Source of the DNA: Actinomycetospora sp.
Lineage (GTDB): Bacteria; Actinomycetota; Actinomycetes; Mycobacteriales; Pseudonocardiaceae
Assembly (NCBI GenBank): GCA_025925615.1
Contig: JAICLN010000043.1
Coordinates: 1 to 15,857, forward strand
Length of the DNA stretch: 15,857 nucleotides
Direction of reading: 5' to 3'
Position numbers and translations under genes: made by a program. The notes beneath the pieces were generated by a model. That model worked only from the letters and a program-made list of their open reading frames with translations, was not told the DNA's origin and did no database searches. Positions within the stretch are counted from its first letter, which is position 1; the number at the start of each line of letters is the position of its first letter. Shown here piece after piece: positions 5,625-12,377 of the stretch.

Positions 5625-5666
5625 CGGATCGGGGGGTGCACTCGATCGAGGGGGAGGCCCGATCCG
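5625..5666. promoter_or_regulatory. 42-bp nested palindrome upstream of the His-rich gene
   Basis: The outer arms CGGATCGGG (5625-5633) and CCCGATCCG (5658-5666) are perfect 9-bp inverted repeats. Exactly at their centre (5645.5) sits a perfect 10-bp palindrome, CTCGATCGAG (5641-5650). The two 7-bp intervals between inner and outer elements are not complementary, so it looks like a two-tier operator rather than one long hairpin. It lies about 60-100 bp upstream of the ATG at 5726, a normal place for regulator binding. Confidence 0.45.
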
Positions 5667-5725
5667 AGCACTCTTGGTGCCAGGCCGGAACGACGAGGAA
5701 CCGGCCCCACCGAGAGGAAAACACC

Positions 5726-6274
5726 ATGTCGCAGCGTCCGATCGAACACGGGACCCACGGCAACCACGGCAACGGGCACGGCCACGGGAACGGCCACGGC
5801 AACGGCCATGGGAACGGCCATGGCAACGGCCATGGCAACGGCCACGAGGGTGGTCACGGCAACCACGGCAACCACGGCAACCACGGCAACCACGGCAACC
5901 ACGGGCACCCGGGCGGGAACCACCACCCCGGCCACCCGCACCACCCCCACCACCCGGGCGGGAACCACCACCCCGGCCACCCGCACCACCCCCACCACCC
6001 GGGCGGGAACCACCACCCCGGCACGGGCGGCGACTGGGGCCACGGCAAGCACGGCGGTCACGGCAAGGACTGGGGCCACGGCAAGGGCGGCGACTGGGGG
6101 CACGGCAAGCACGGCGGTCACGGGAAGGACTGGGGCCACGGGAAGGACTGGGGCCACGGGAAGAACCACAGCAAGGACTGGGGCCACGGGAAGAACCACG
6201 GCAAGGACTGGGGCCACGGGAAGAACCACGACGGGGGTCACGGCCAGGGCCACGACCAGGTGATCCACCACTGA
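5726..6274 (+). CDS. His/Gly-rich low-complexity repeat protein
   Basis: A 182-residue protein with about 51 His (28%) and still more Gly, no Cys, and very few hydrophobic residues. After MSQRPIEHGTH it has runs of GNGH and then five GNH units. Next come two and a half copies of a 15-residue unit beginning PGGNHHPGHPHH, and finally a C-terminal region of DWGHGK and KNHxKDWGHGK units, ending HDQVIHH. No signal peptide or membrane segment is seen. It should be disordered and able to bind Ni, Zn, Co or Cu through imidazoles, by analogy with His-rich metal-storage proteins such as Hpn; this is inference. ATG5726 follows GAGAGGAAA at a suitable distance. The frame is open far upstream, but that part is antisense to the preceding gene. 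Third positions are mostly C or G, as in real genes here. Confidence 0.72.
   Translation: MSQRPIEHGTHGNHGNGHGHGNGHGNGHGNGHGNGHGNGHEGGHGNHGNHGNHGNHGNHGHPGGNHHPGHPHHPHHPGGNHHPGHPHHPHHPGGNHHPGTGGDWGHGKHGGHGKDWGHGKGGDWGHGKHGGHGKDWGHGKDWGHGKNHSKDWGHGKNHGKDWGHGKNHDGGHGQGHDQVIHH
5909..6022 (+). repeat. 45-bp tandem repeat within the His-rich gene
   Basis: Two identical 45-bp units (5909-5953 and 5954-5998) and a 24-bp partial third (5999-6022) encode the PGGNHHPG... block. Identity at the DNA level, including third positions, indicates recent in-frame duplication, so copy number probably varies between strains. Shorter repeats flank it: 12-bp GNGH and 9-bp GNH units on the left and 18-bp GHGKDW-type units on the right. 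Confidence 0.9.
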
Positions 6275-6285
6275 GCCGGCCCCGA

Positions 6286-6318
6286 CCGACCACCCATCCG
6301 ACCACCCATCCGACCACC
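6286..6318 (+). repeat. 12-bp tandem repeat after the His-rich gene
   Basis: CCGACCACCCAT occurs at 6286-6297 and 6298-6309, followed by a partial third copy to 6318. It is noncoding spacer 12 bp past the stop codon, with no hairpin that would make it a terminator. Confidence 0.8.
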
Positions 6319-6368
6319 GACCGGACACCGAGGCCCACGGGCCGGCGCCGTACGAGGGGGAGACCGTG

Positions 6369-6491
6369 ATGCGCGACCAGCTGACCGTCATCACCACGTA
6401 CAGCGCCGGCCCGGCCGCGACCCGGCCGTTTCGCCGCCGGGGGACCGTTCGTCGCACTCCGATCGGTGCCCGACACCGGTCCCGAGCCTGA
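6369..6491 (+). CDS. Possible 40-residue small protein
   Basis: ATG6369 follows a purine-rich GGGGGAG site six bases upstream, one of the better ribosome-binding sites in this region. The frame reads MRDQLTVITTYSAGPAATRP, then becomes Arg-rich and ends at TGA 6489-6491. The first 20 codons have the high G/C third-position bias of real genes and the rest less so, so it may be the start of a gene broken by a frameshift. It lies 94 bp after the His-rich gene on the same strand. I recognise no family. Confidence 0.3.
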   Translation: MRDQLTVITTYSAGPAATRPFRRRGTVRRTPIGARHRSRA

Positions 6492-6542
6492 GCGGACGCG
6501 GTCGGCAGCCTTCTCCGAGGAGCGCGCCTCCTCTCCCAGGTC

Positions 6543-6781
6543 GTGTCCATCGACCCGTCGCCAGCCCGGATCGCCGGCGACTTCGACACGAACCGGCTCG
6601 CGGTGCACCGGAAGAAGAACAGCGCGCTGAGCACGACGATCACCATCGGCATGCGCGCCTACATGGGCTTCGTGATCTTCTTCGTGCTCGGGCGTCCCGC
6701 GAGATGGAGGAGCTCCTGCGCGGCCTCGAGCTGGGCGTCAGCAGTGCCTACCGCAGCCGCGTCGAGGCCCTGACCCCGTAG
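6543..6781 (+). pseudogene. Possible small membrane protein with a -1 frame break
   Basis: From GTG6543 a frame with nearly all G/C third positions encodes about 50 residues. These include a Lys-rich patch (RKKNSALSTTITIG) and a short hydrophobic segment (MGFVIFFVLG). Near 6690-6700 the coding signal moves to the -1 frame, which continues ASREMEELLRGLELGVSSAY to a TAG at 6779-6781. The original frame ends at 6773 in a poor Ser/Ala-rich tail. One lost base, a sequencing error or programmed slippage would explain it; alternatively ATG6704 starts a separate 25-residue peptide. No clear ribosome-binding site is seen and no family is recognised. The minus strand shares the same third positions and is also open, which weakens the argument. 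Confidence 0.3.
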
Positions 6782-6793
6782 CGCGGAGCGCAC

Positions 6794-7474
6794 CTACCTA
6801 CCCAGGAACACCTCCACCGCGTGGTCGGCACTCGCCTCGATCTCCGCCGGCGTCGGCACGGGGCCCGCGACGCGGAACATGCCCTCGTCGAGGACCCGGC
6901 CGAGCAGGAGGAACGCGAAGTCCGACGCGGCCCGCGTCGGGTCCCCCACGCGCAGCAGACCCCGCCCGACGAGGTCGGCGAACAGGTCCCCGAGGGCGGC
7001 CAGCACCCGGGCCGGCCCGCGCTCGTAGTAGGCGGCGGCCAGGTCGGGGAAGCGGGTGGCCTCGCTGATCACCAACCGGCGCAGGGCCAGGACCTGCGGG
7101 CTGACCACCGTCGTCAGGTACCGGCGGGCGAGGGCCCGCAGCGCCGCGTCGAGCCCGGCCGGGGAGTCGAGGTCGTCCATCGACCCGGCCAGCGCGTCCG
7201 CGAACGCCTCCGCCGTCGCGGTCACGCCGAGCACGATCTCCCGGAAGAGGCGCTCCTTGTCGCCGAACTGGTTGTAGACGGTCTGCTTCGACACCCCCGC
7301 GGTCGACGCGACCTGCTCGGTGCTCGTGGCCTGGTAGCCCTGCGCGAGGAACAGCTCGGTCGCCGCCCGGGCGATCGCGGCCCGCTTCCCTTCGGCCGCT
7401 CGAGGGGCCCGGTCCGCCCCGCGCGGGGTGATGCGGACGAGCAGGCCGTCGTCGGCGCCCGCGGGCTCGGGCAT
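6794..7474 (-). CDS. TetR/AcrR family transcriptional regulator
   Basis: A 226-residue protein from ATG7474, which has GGAGGGG six bases upstream; an ATG at 7537 would extend into the divergent promoter and has no such site. The HTH spans about 30-80: KRAAIARAATELFLAQGYQAT, then STEQVASTAGVSKQTVYNQF and GDKERLFREIV. The C-terminal part (RYLTTVVSPQVLALRRLVISEATRFPDLA split by short turns) matches the AefR/TetR_C-like regulators that control membrane proteins. It is divergent from the DUF998 gene, and a 38-bp imperfect palindrome lies between them, the likely operator for both. Confidence 0.93.
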   Translation of the reverse strand: MPEPAGADDGLLVRITPRGADRAPRAAEGKRAAIARAATELFLAQGYQATSTEQVASTAGVSKQTVYNQFGDKERLFREIVLGVTATAEAFADALAGSMDDLDSPAGLDAALRALARRYLTTVVSPQVLALRRLVISEATRFPDLAAAYYERGPARVLAALGDLFADLVGRGLLRVGDPTRAASDFAFLLLGRVLDEGMFRVAGPVPTPAEIEASADHAVEVFLGR

Positions 7475-7498
7475 GAACACCCCTCCGATCGACCGGAC

Positions 7499-7536
7499 TG
7501 GACCGTACGGTACCGAGACCAGTACCGTGCGGTCCA
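7499..7536. promoter_or_regulatory. 38-bp operator-like palindrome at the TetR/DUF998 divergent start
   Basis: The arms TGGACCGTACGGTAC (7499-7513) and GTACCGTGCGGTCCA (7522-7536) are complementary at 14 of 15 positions around an 8-bp spacer. The left arm contains the perfect palindrome ACCGTACGGT. The right arm ends on the A of the DUF998 ATG. Extra CGGTACCG palindromes occur at 7508-7515 and 7541-7548. A TetR dimer pair bound here would block both genes. Confidence 0.6.
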
Positions 7537-8309
7537 TGAGCGGTACCGATCAGTCCAACAATCCGGGTACCACTCGGTCCACCCCGGGTGGGCACCGCAC
7601 CGGGCCGTCCGGCAGCCCGCTGGTGGGCCGGGGCGACGCCGACCGCACCGCTGCGATCACCCGTTCCCTACTGGGGTACGGCCTCGTCGCGGGGCCGTTC
7701 TACGTCGTCGTGGGGCTCGCCCAGGCCCTCACGCGGGCCGGCTACGACCTCACGCGCCACGACCTGAGCCTGCTCGCGAACGGGCCGCTCGGGTGGATCC
7801 AGATCGCCGACTTCGTGCTGACGGGGCTCATGACGGTCGCCGCGGCGGTCGGGATGGCGCGCTCGCTGCGGGTGCTCGGCGGCGGGCCGGGCACCGTGTG
7901 GGGCCCCCGGCTGGTCGGGGCCTTCGGCGTCGGGCTCGTCGGCGCCGGGATCTTCGTGGCCGACCCGATGAACGGCTTCCCGCCCGGCACCCCCGACGGC
8001 CCGGCCACCGCGGTCTCCGTCGGCGGCCTCGGGCACCTGGTGTTCGGCGGCCTCGGTTTCCTCGCCCTCGTCGCGGGCACCATCGTGCTCGCCCACCACT
8101 ACGCCGCGCAGGGGCGCGGCGGCCTGGCGTGGTTCTCCCGGATCACGGGGGTGCTCTTCCTCGTCGCGTTCGCCGGACTGGCGAGCGGTTCCGCGACCCC
8201 TGCGGTCGTCCTCGGCTTCTGGATCGCCCTGCTGATCGCGTGGACCTGGCTCGCCGTGGTCTCCCTCGACCTCTACCGGCGCACGCCCCTGCTCACCCCC
8301 GCCCCCTGA
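7536..8309 (+). CDS. DUF998 family membrane protein
   Basis: A 257-residue protein with a polar N-terminus of about 45 residues and then about six hydrophobic helices. Family features include the first helix SLLGYGLVAGPFYVVVGLAQ, then DLTRHDLSLLANGPLGWIQIADF, FVADPMNGFPPGTPDGP, GHLVFGGLGFLALVAGTIVL, and ITGVLFLVAFAGLASGS near the C-terminus. The function of the family is not established; members are often under TetR control, as seems true here. ATG7536 has no ribosome-binding site in front, so translation may be leaderless. In-frame starts further upstream (7473, 7431) overlap the divergent TetR gene and look unlikely. Confidence 0.85.
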   Translation: MSGTDQSNNPGTTRSTPGGHRTGPSGSPLVGRGDADRTAAITRSLLGYGLVAGPFYVVVGLAQALTRAGYDLTRHDLSLLANGPLGWIQIADFVLTGLMTVAAAVGMARSLRVLGGGPGTVWGPRLVGAFGVGLVGAGIFVADPMNGFPPGTPDGPATAVSVGGLGHLVFGGLGFLALVAGTIVLAHHYAAQGRGGLAWFSRITGVLFLVAFAGLASGSATPAVVLGFWIALLIAWTWLAVVSLDLYRRTPLLTPAP

Positions 8310-8382
8310 GGGCGACGACGCGATCGGCCCGTTTCCTCGTCCAGACGCAGCGAAGGTGCCGTTCGCTCCGTGAACCGGGACC

Positions 8383-8961
8383 ATGGTCGCCGTGACGAGC
8401 AGCCAGGGTCCGGTGGCCGATCTCGAGCGGGCGTTCGACGCGGCGGCGGCGATCGTCGACGCCGTCCCGGAGGACCGGCGCGACGCGTCCTCGCCGTGCG
8501 CGGACTGGACGGTGGCCGACGTCGTCGAGCACGTCATCGGCGGCAACCTCGCCGTTGCCCGGGCGCTCGGTCCCGAGCTCGCGGACGCGCCCGAGGTCGC
8601 CGAGTCGCTCGCCCCGCGGTTCCGCAGCTCGGCCGAGGCGCTCGTCGCCGCGTTCGCCCTCCCCGACGCGCTGTCGGGCACCGTCACGATCCCGTTCGGG
8701 ACCGTCCCCGCCCCCGTCGCCGTACAACTACGGACGATCGAGGCGCTGGTGCACGGGTGGGACGTGGCGGTCGCGTCCGGCCAGGACCCGACGACGTTGC
8801 CCGCCGACCTCGCCGAGGCCGGGATCGCGTTCTCCGAGTCGGTGTTCGCGGGCCAGGACCGGACCCAGCTGCCGTTCGCCCCGGCGGTCACCCCGGCGGA
8901 CGATGCGCCGGCGATCGACCGGCTCGCCGGGCTGCTGGGGCGCACCGACCCGCGGAGCTGA
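8383..8961 (+). CDS. TIGR03086 family metal-binding protein (mycothiol maleylpyruvate isomerase N-terminal fold)
   Basis: A 192-residue actinobacterial protein of the DinB-like four-helix fold. The conserved stretch SPCADWTVADVVEHVIGGN (about 37-55) places His50 as a likely metal ligand. A second motif, EALVHGWDVAVASGQDP (120-136), supplies His124 and Asp127. Related proteins use mycothiol or act in metal-dependent thiol transfer, but members of this subfamily are uncharacterised. The start could be ATG8383 or GTG8392; neither has a strong ribosome-binding site. It follows DUF998 after a 73-bp gap and converges on the LtrA gene. Confidence 0.85.
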   Translation: MVAVTSSQGPVADLERAFDAAAAIVDAVPEDRRDASSPCADWTVADVVEHVIGGNLAVARALGPELADAPEVAESLAPRFRSSAEALVAAFALPDALSGTVTIPFGTVPAPVAVQLRTIEALVHGWDVAVASGQDPTTLPADLAEAGIAFSESVFAGQDRTQLPFAPAVTPADDAPAIDRLAGLLGRTDPRS

Positions 8962-8971
8962 CCACCCTGCT

Positions 8972-8998
8972 GTCAGGACCCCGCCGTCAGGACCCCGC
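8972..8998. repeat. 13-bp direct repeat at the end of the LtrA gene
   Basis: GTCAGGACCCCGC occurs at 8972-8984 and again at 8986-8998. The right copy contains the LtrA stop codon (8987-8989 on the minus strand) and the left copy lies beyond it. It looks like a slip duplication in the 25-bp gap between two converging genes. Confidence 0.85.
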
Positions 8999-10210
8999 GG
9001 CGGGCACCGCCGCCCGGTGTCGCAGCAGGAGCAGGTAACCGGCGAGCATCGCCGCGAGCACCAGCCCCATGAGCAGCACCGACACCCCGATGCCGATCAC
9101 GCCGGCCAGCGCCGCGGACACCAGGACCCCGACGACGGCGGACGCGACCCAGCCGAGCGCGAGCGACCCCGGTGCCCACGTCAGCCGCCGCAACGCCGTC
9201 AGGACCAGGAGCACCAGCGCGATCGGGATGGCGACCGCGAACGCCGCGGTCGTCGCCGACACGTGCGCCGTGTGCTCCTCGGCGTCGACCGCGACCTCGA
9301 GGCCGGCCCCGGTCGCGGCGATGCCCGCGAACACCACGTAGTGCCCGTAGCCCCAGGTGAGCGCCACCCGCAGCGACGTCAGGCCCTCGTCGTCACCCGC
9401 CAGGAAGTAGATCCACCAGATCCCGACGACGACGAGGAGCCCGCCGATCCCGAGCAGCAGCAGCGGGACCGAGAAGCCGCGCTCCGAGAGCGCCGGGCCG
9501 AAGGCGCCGGTGATCCCGAGGATCACCTCGCCGAGCACGATCAGCGTCAACAGCCCGTAGCGCTCGGCGATGTGCTCGGGGTGCCACGTCGTGCCACCGG
9601 TCGGGGAGGCCTCGGCGTCGACCTCGCGGGACTCGGCGAAGGGCGGCAGGGAGACCTCGCCGACCACGAGCACGACGAACCCGATGTAGGCCCACGGCGC
9701 CGGGACGAACACGAGGCCGATCCAGAGCGCCTGGATGACCGCGAGCGCGGCGGCGTAGGCACGGCAGACCGCGGCCCGCGCCGGGTCGTCGTGTGCGGCC
9801 CGCAGCCACAGCGCGATCATCGCGATCCGCATGATCGTGTAGCCGAGGACGACGGTCCCGATGTCGAAGTGCTCGAACGCGGCGGGGATCCCGACGGCGA
9901 GCACCAGGACGCCGGCCATCTTGAGCACGGTGAGCACGCGGTAGAGGGCGTCGTCGCAGTCGTACGCCGACGCGAACCAGGTGAAGTTGATCCACGCCCA
10001 CCAGATCGCGAAGAACACGACGAGGTAGCCGAGCAGGCCTGCGAGCACGTGGTCCTCGCTGATCGCGTGGTGCAGCTCGGCCGCGGCGGCGGCGATCGCG
10101 ACGACGAAGGTCAGGTCGAACAGGAGTTCCAGCGGCGACGACGCGCGGTGCTCCTCGTGCGGGTTCCGCGCCGACATCGGGCGGAACCACTCGGTACGGG
10201 GGCTCGTCAC
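8987..10210 (-). CDS. Low-temperature-requirement A (LtrA) family membrane protein
   Basis: A 407-residue polytopic protein with about twelve hydrophobic segments. Family signatures are SPLELLFDLTFVVAIAAAA near the N-terminus, WWAWINFTWFASAYDCDD, the central HPEHIAERYGLLTLIVLGE, and WWIYFLAGDDEG. LtrA was named from a Listeria mutant unable to grow in the cold; its biochemical role is unknown. The GTG start at 10210 has GGGAGGA eight bases upstream. It lies 69 bp downstream of the DUF1990 gene on the same strand and could be co-transcribed with it. The C-terminal AAVPAAGS is followed by a small duplicated sequence. Confidence 0.92.
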   Translation of the reverse strand: MTSPRTEWFRPMSARNPHEEHRASSPLELLFDLTFVVAIAAAAAELHHAISEDHVLAGLLGYLVVFFAIWWAWINFTWFASAYDCDDALYRVLTVLKMAGVLVLAVGIPAAFEHFDIGTVVLGYTIMRIAMIALWLRAAHDDPARAAVCRAYAAALAVIQALWIGLVFVPAPWAYIGFVVLVVGEVSLPPFAESREVDAEASPTGGTTWHPEHIAERYGLLTLIVLGEVILGITGAFGPALSERGFSVPLLLLGIGGLLVVVGIWWIYFLAGDDEGLTSLRVALTWGYGHYVVFAGIAATGAGLEVAVDAEEHTAHVSATTAAFAVAIPIALVLLVLTALRRLTWAPGSLALGWVASAVVGVLVSAALAGVIGIGVSVLLMGLVLAAMLAGYLLLLRHRAAVPAAGS

Positions 10211-10279
10211 GGCCGGAATCCTCCCGAATCAGGGCGAGCGGAGCGACGGGGAGTCGTGGAGTCGTTGGGTGGTGGAGTC

Positions 10280-10966
10280 TCAGCGCGACGGGGCGCGCAC
10301 CACGTCGTCGGGCCCGACGGGGTCGGGCACCGGCCGGTCCCCGCCCTCGGGGACCTCGCGCACGCGCTGCTCGAGCTTGTGCGCGATCGCGCGGTAGAAC
10401 CGGCGCTGGGTGAACCGTCCGAAGACGCCGAACCCGAGGGCGATCACCGGGTTCCGGATCTCGGCGCGGGACGACACCCCGGTGATGACGAACTCGACCT
10501 TGCCCGTGGTCGTGTTCTTCACGACCTCGTACACCAGTCGGCCGCGCTCCAGGTGGTGCTCGAGGGTCCGGTAGCTCCACCCCCACACCCGCTCGGAGGT
10601 GCCGTCGGCGCGCTCGCGGGTCTCGTCGACCTCGGCGTCCACCCGCACCCCCATCGGGAAGCGGAGCACGACGAAGCGGCCCTCGAGGACCATGTCCCGC
10701 CCCACGAGCGGGGCCCGCGCGTGGAACAGGGCCGACATGATCCGGCGGTCGGCGAACTCGTAGTCGTGGACGAGCCCGCAGGCGATCTCCCAGGGCCCGC
10801 CCGGCTCCGGGTCGCCGGGGTCCTCGACGGCCAGCGGATGACGCAGGCGGTCGTGGTGCCAGCCCTTGCCGCCCGTCGTCGACGGGTCGTAGTTCAGCTC
10901 GTACGTCGCGATCTCGGCGAGGTCGTCCGCCGGATGGGAGACGGGTGAGAACCGCCACGTCCGCAT
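10280..10966 (-). CDS. DUF1990 family protein
   Basis: A 228-residue soluble protein from ATG10966, which has GGGAG seven bases upstream. Family features are YELNYDPS near the start, then EDPGDPEPGGPWEIACGLVHDYEF, RDMVLEGRFVVLRFPMGVRV, VDETRERADG and VWGWSYRTLEHHLERG, each conserved in DUF1990 members. The domain resembles START/SRPBCC-type ligand binders in its beta-rich pattern, but no function is established. The C-terminal 35 residues are Pro/Glu/Arg-rich and probably disordered. The reading frame continues upstream of the ATG without coding character. Confidence 0.88.
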   Translation of the reverse strand: MRTWRFSPVSHPADDLAEIATYELNYDPSTTGGKGWHHDRLRHPLAVEDPGDPEPGGPWEIACGLVHDYEFADRRIMSALFHARAPLVGRDMVLEGRFVVLRFPMGVRVDAEVDETRERADGTSERVWGWSYRTLEHHLERGRLVYEVVKNTTTGKVEFVITGVSSRAEIRNPVIALGFGVFGRFTQRRFYRAIAHKLEQRVREVPEGGDRPVPDPVGPDDVVRAPSR

Positions 10967-11144
10967 GCACGCTCCCTGGGTCTCGTCGCGCCCGCGGCAC
11001 GTGATCGCGCCGCATCGTCCCAGGTGCCCCGTTCGCCCGCCGGGCGTGCACCGAATTCCGCCGACCGACCGGGTTCGACTGCTCACCTCGGTCGCACGCA
11101 GCTCTCAGCGGCCCCTCAGCACCGCTCCGTAGCTTTCGGCGCCG

Positions 11145-12377
11145 ATGACCTCCGTCGAGGAGCGTCCGCGGTCGGTGCCCGCAGCACCGCCGACCACGGT
11201 CCCCGCCGCTCCCCCGCTCCCCGGTCCCCTGCTGCAGCCGGCCGCGTCCGGTGAACGTCGCCTGAGCTGGGACGTCATCCGCGTCCTCGCGGTGATCAGC
11301 GTGGTCGTCCAGCACGCCACCTTCACCGCGCAGGGCGTCATGCCGTGGCTCGTCGCGCCCCCGGTCACGTGGGGCGTCGAGGCGGGGGCGAACACGCTCA
11401 TGGTGATCTCGGCGTACTTCGTCTGCGTGACCCTCGCGAAGCGCCGGCCCGGGCGCTGGTGGTGGCAGCGCATCGCCCGGCTCCTGCCGGCCTACCTCGT
11501 GGCGGTCGTCGTCACCTACGCCGCGACCCTCGTGGCCGCCGACTTCGGCTACTGGCGCCCCGGCGTGCGCGACCTCGTCGGGAACCTGCTGCTCGTCCAG
11601 AGCTTCGACCCGGCCGTCACCTACATGGACCACTCCTACTGGACGTTGCCGCTGCAGATCGGTGTCTTCACGCTCGCGGCCCTGGCGCTCGGGCTGCTCG
11701 GGCGCGAGCTGTGGCGCCACCCCGTCGTGCTCCCGACGCTGGCCTGGGTCGGCGTCGTCGTGCCCGTCCTGCTCGCGGAGTGCGCGACGGGCTGGCTCGC
11801 GACACTGTCGAACGGCTTCGTCATGTGGCGCTGGCAGCTCTTCGCGATCGGGCTGGCAATGTGGCTGGCCTCGCGCCGCAGGATCTCGCTGACCCACCTC
11901 GCCGCGCTCACCGCCGCGGGCGTGCTCGCCGAGGCGGTCATCTCGCCCGACGTCGACTCCGCGATCGTGCTGGCGCTCGCCTGCCTGCTCGTCGCCGCGG
12001 CCACCCTCGGGCCGGACTGGGACTTCCTGCGGGTCGGACCGCTGCCGCGGATGATCGGGTGGCTCGCCGGGATCTCCTACGGCGTCTACCTCATGAACCA
12101 GCAGATCGGCTACTTCTTCGCCTGGCTCGCCCAGGACCGCCTCGGCATCACCGGCTGGGGCCGGCTCGCCGGGGTCGTGGCGCTCGCGGTGTTCCTCGGC
12201 TGGCTGCTCACCCGCTTCGTCGAGACCCCGGCGTCCCGGGTCCTCACGAGGCGACGGGCCGGCCCGCGTCAGCCCGGGAAGGACGAGGCGGCGTCGATGA
12301 GCAGGTCGTTCTCGTCGGGTGCGCCCGCCGAGATCCGCACGCCGAACGGGGAGAACCCGCGCACCACGACCTTGTGA
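11145..12377 (+). CDS. Acyltransferase-3 family membrane protein
   Basis: A 410-residue integral membrane protein with a Pro/Ala-rich N-terminal tail of about 38 residues and then about ten helices. The first helix carries the AT3 signature RLSWDVIRVLAVISVVVQH, with Arg46 and the catalytic-type His57. Further marks are RIARLLPAYLVAVVV, YWTLPLQIGVF and ISYGVYLMNQQIGYFF. Such enzymes O-acylate surface glycans, lipids or secondary metabolites. ATG11145 lacks a ribosome-binding site; GTG11175 is an in-frame alternative. The last 36 or so codons (after RRRAGPRQP) run antisense through the end of hisC and look like poor coding sequence, perhaps because the original stop was lost. Confidence 0.88.
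   Translation: MTSVEERPRSVPAAPPTTVPAAPPLPGPLLQPAASGERRLSWDVIRVLAVISVVVQHATFTAQGVMPWLVAPPVTWGVEAGANTLMVISAYFVCVTLAKRRPGRWWWQRIARLLPAYLVAVVVTYAATLVAADFGYWRPGVRDLVGNLLLVQSFDPAVTYMDHSYWTLPLQIGVFTLAALALGLLGRELWRHPVVLPTLAWVGVVVPVLLAECATGWLATLSNGFVMWRWQLFAIGLAMWLASRRRISLTHLAALTAAGVLAEAVISPDVDSAIVLALACLLVAAATLGPDWDFLRVGPLPRMIGWLAGISYGVYLMNQQIGYFFAWLAQDRLGITGWGRLAGVVALAVFLGWLLTRFVETPASRVLTRRRAGPRQPGKDEAASMSRSFSSGAPAEIRTPNGENPRTTTL

Noticed and set aside
4811..5725. A 300-residue N-terminal extension of the His-rich protein
   Set aside because: It is antisense to the immunity-like gene, Arg/Pro-rich, and ATG5726 has its own ribosome-binding site.
5854..6048. A minus-strand Trp/Pro-rich 64-codon frame across the repeats
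   Set aside because: It is the mirror of the His/Gly repeats, has no ribosome-binding site, and any frame across such repeats stays open.
5750..6260. The regular short repeats considered as a CRISPR array
   Set aside because: The units are 9-45 bp, directly adjacent and without unique spacers, and all keep a reading frame, so they are protein-coding tandem repeats.
8997..9013. A 7-bp GCGGCGG/CCGCCGC hairpin considered as a terminator between converging genes
   Set aside because: It lies inside the end of the LtrA coding region, has no T-tract on either side, and such GC-only hairpins are common here.
8555..10948. A 797-codon plus-strand open frame
   Set aside because: It lies antisense to LtrA and DUF1990 and is full of His/Asp/Arg/Gln runs with no fold signature.
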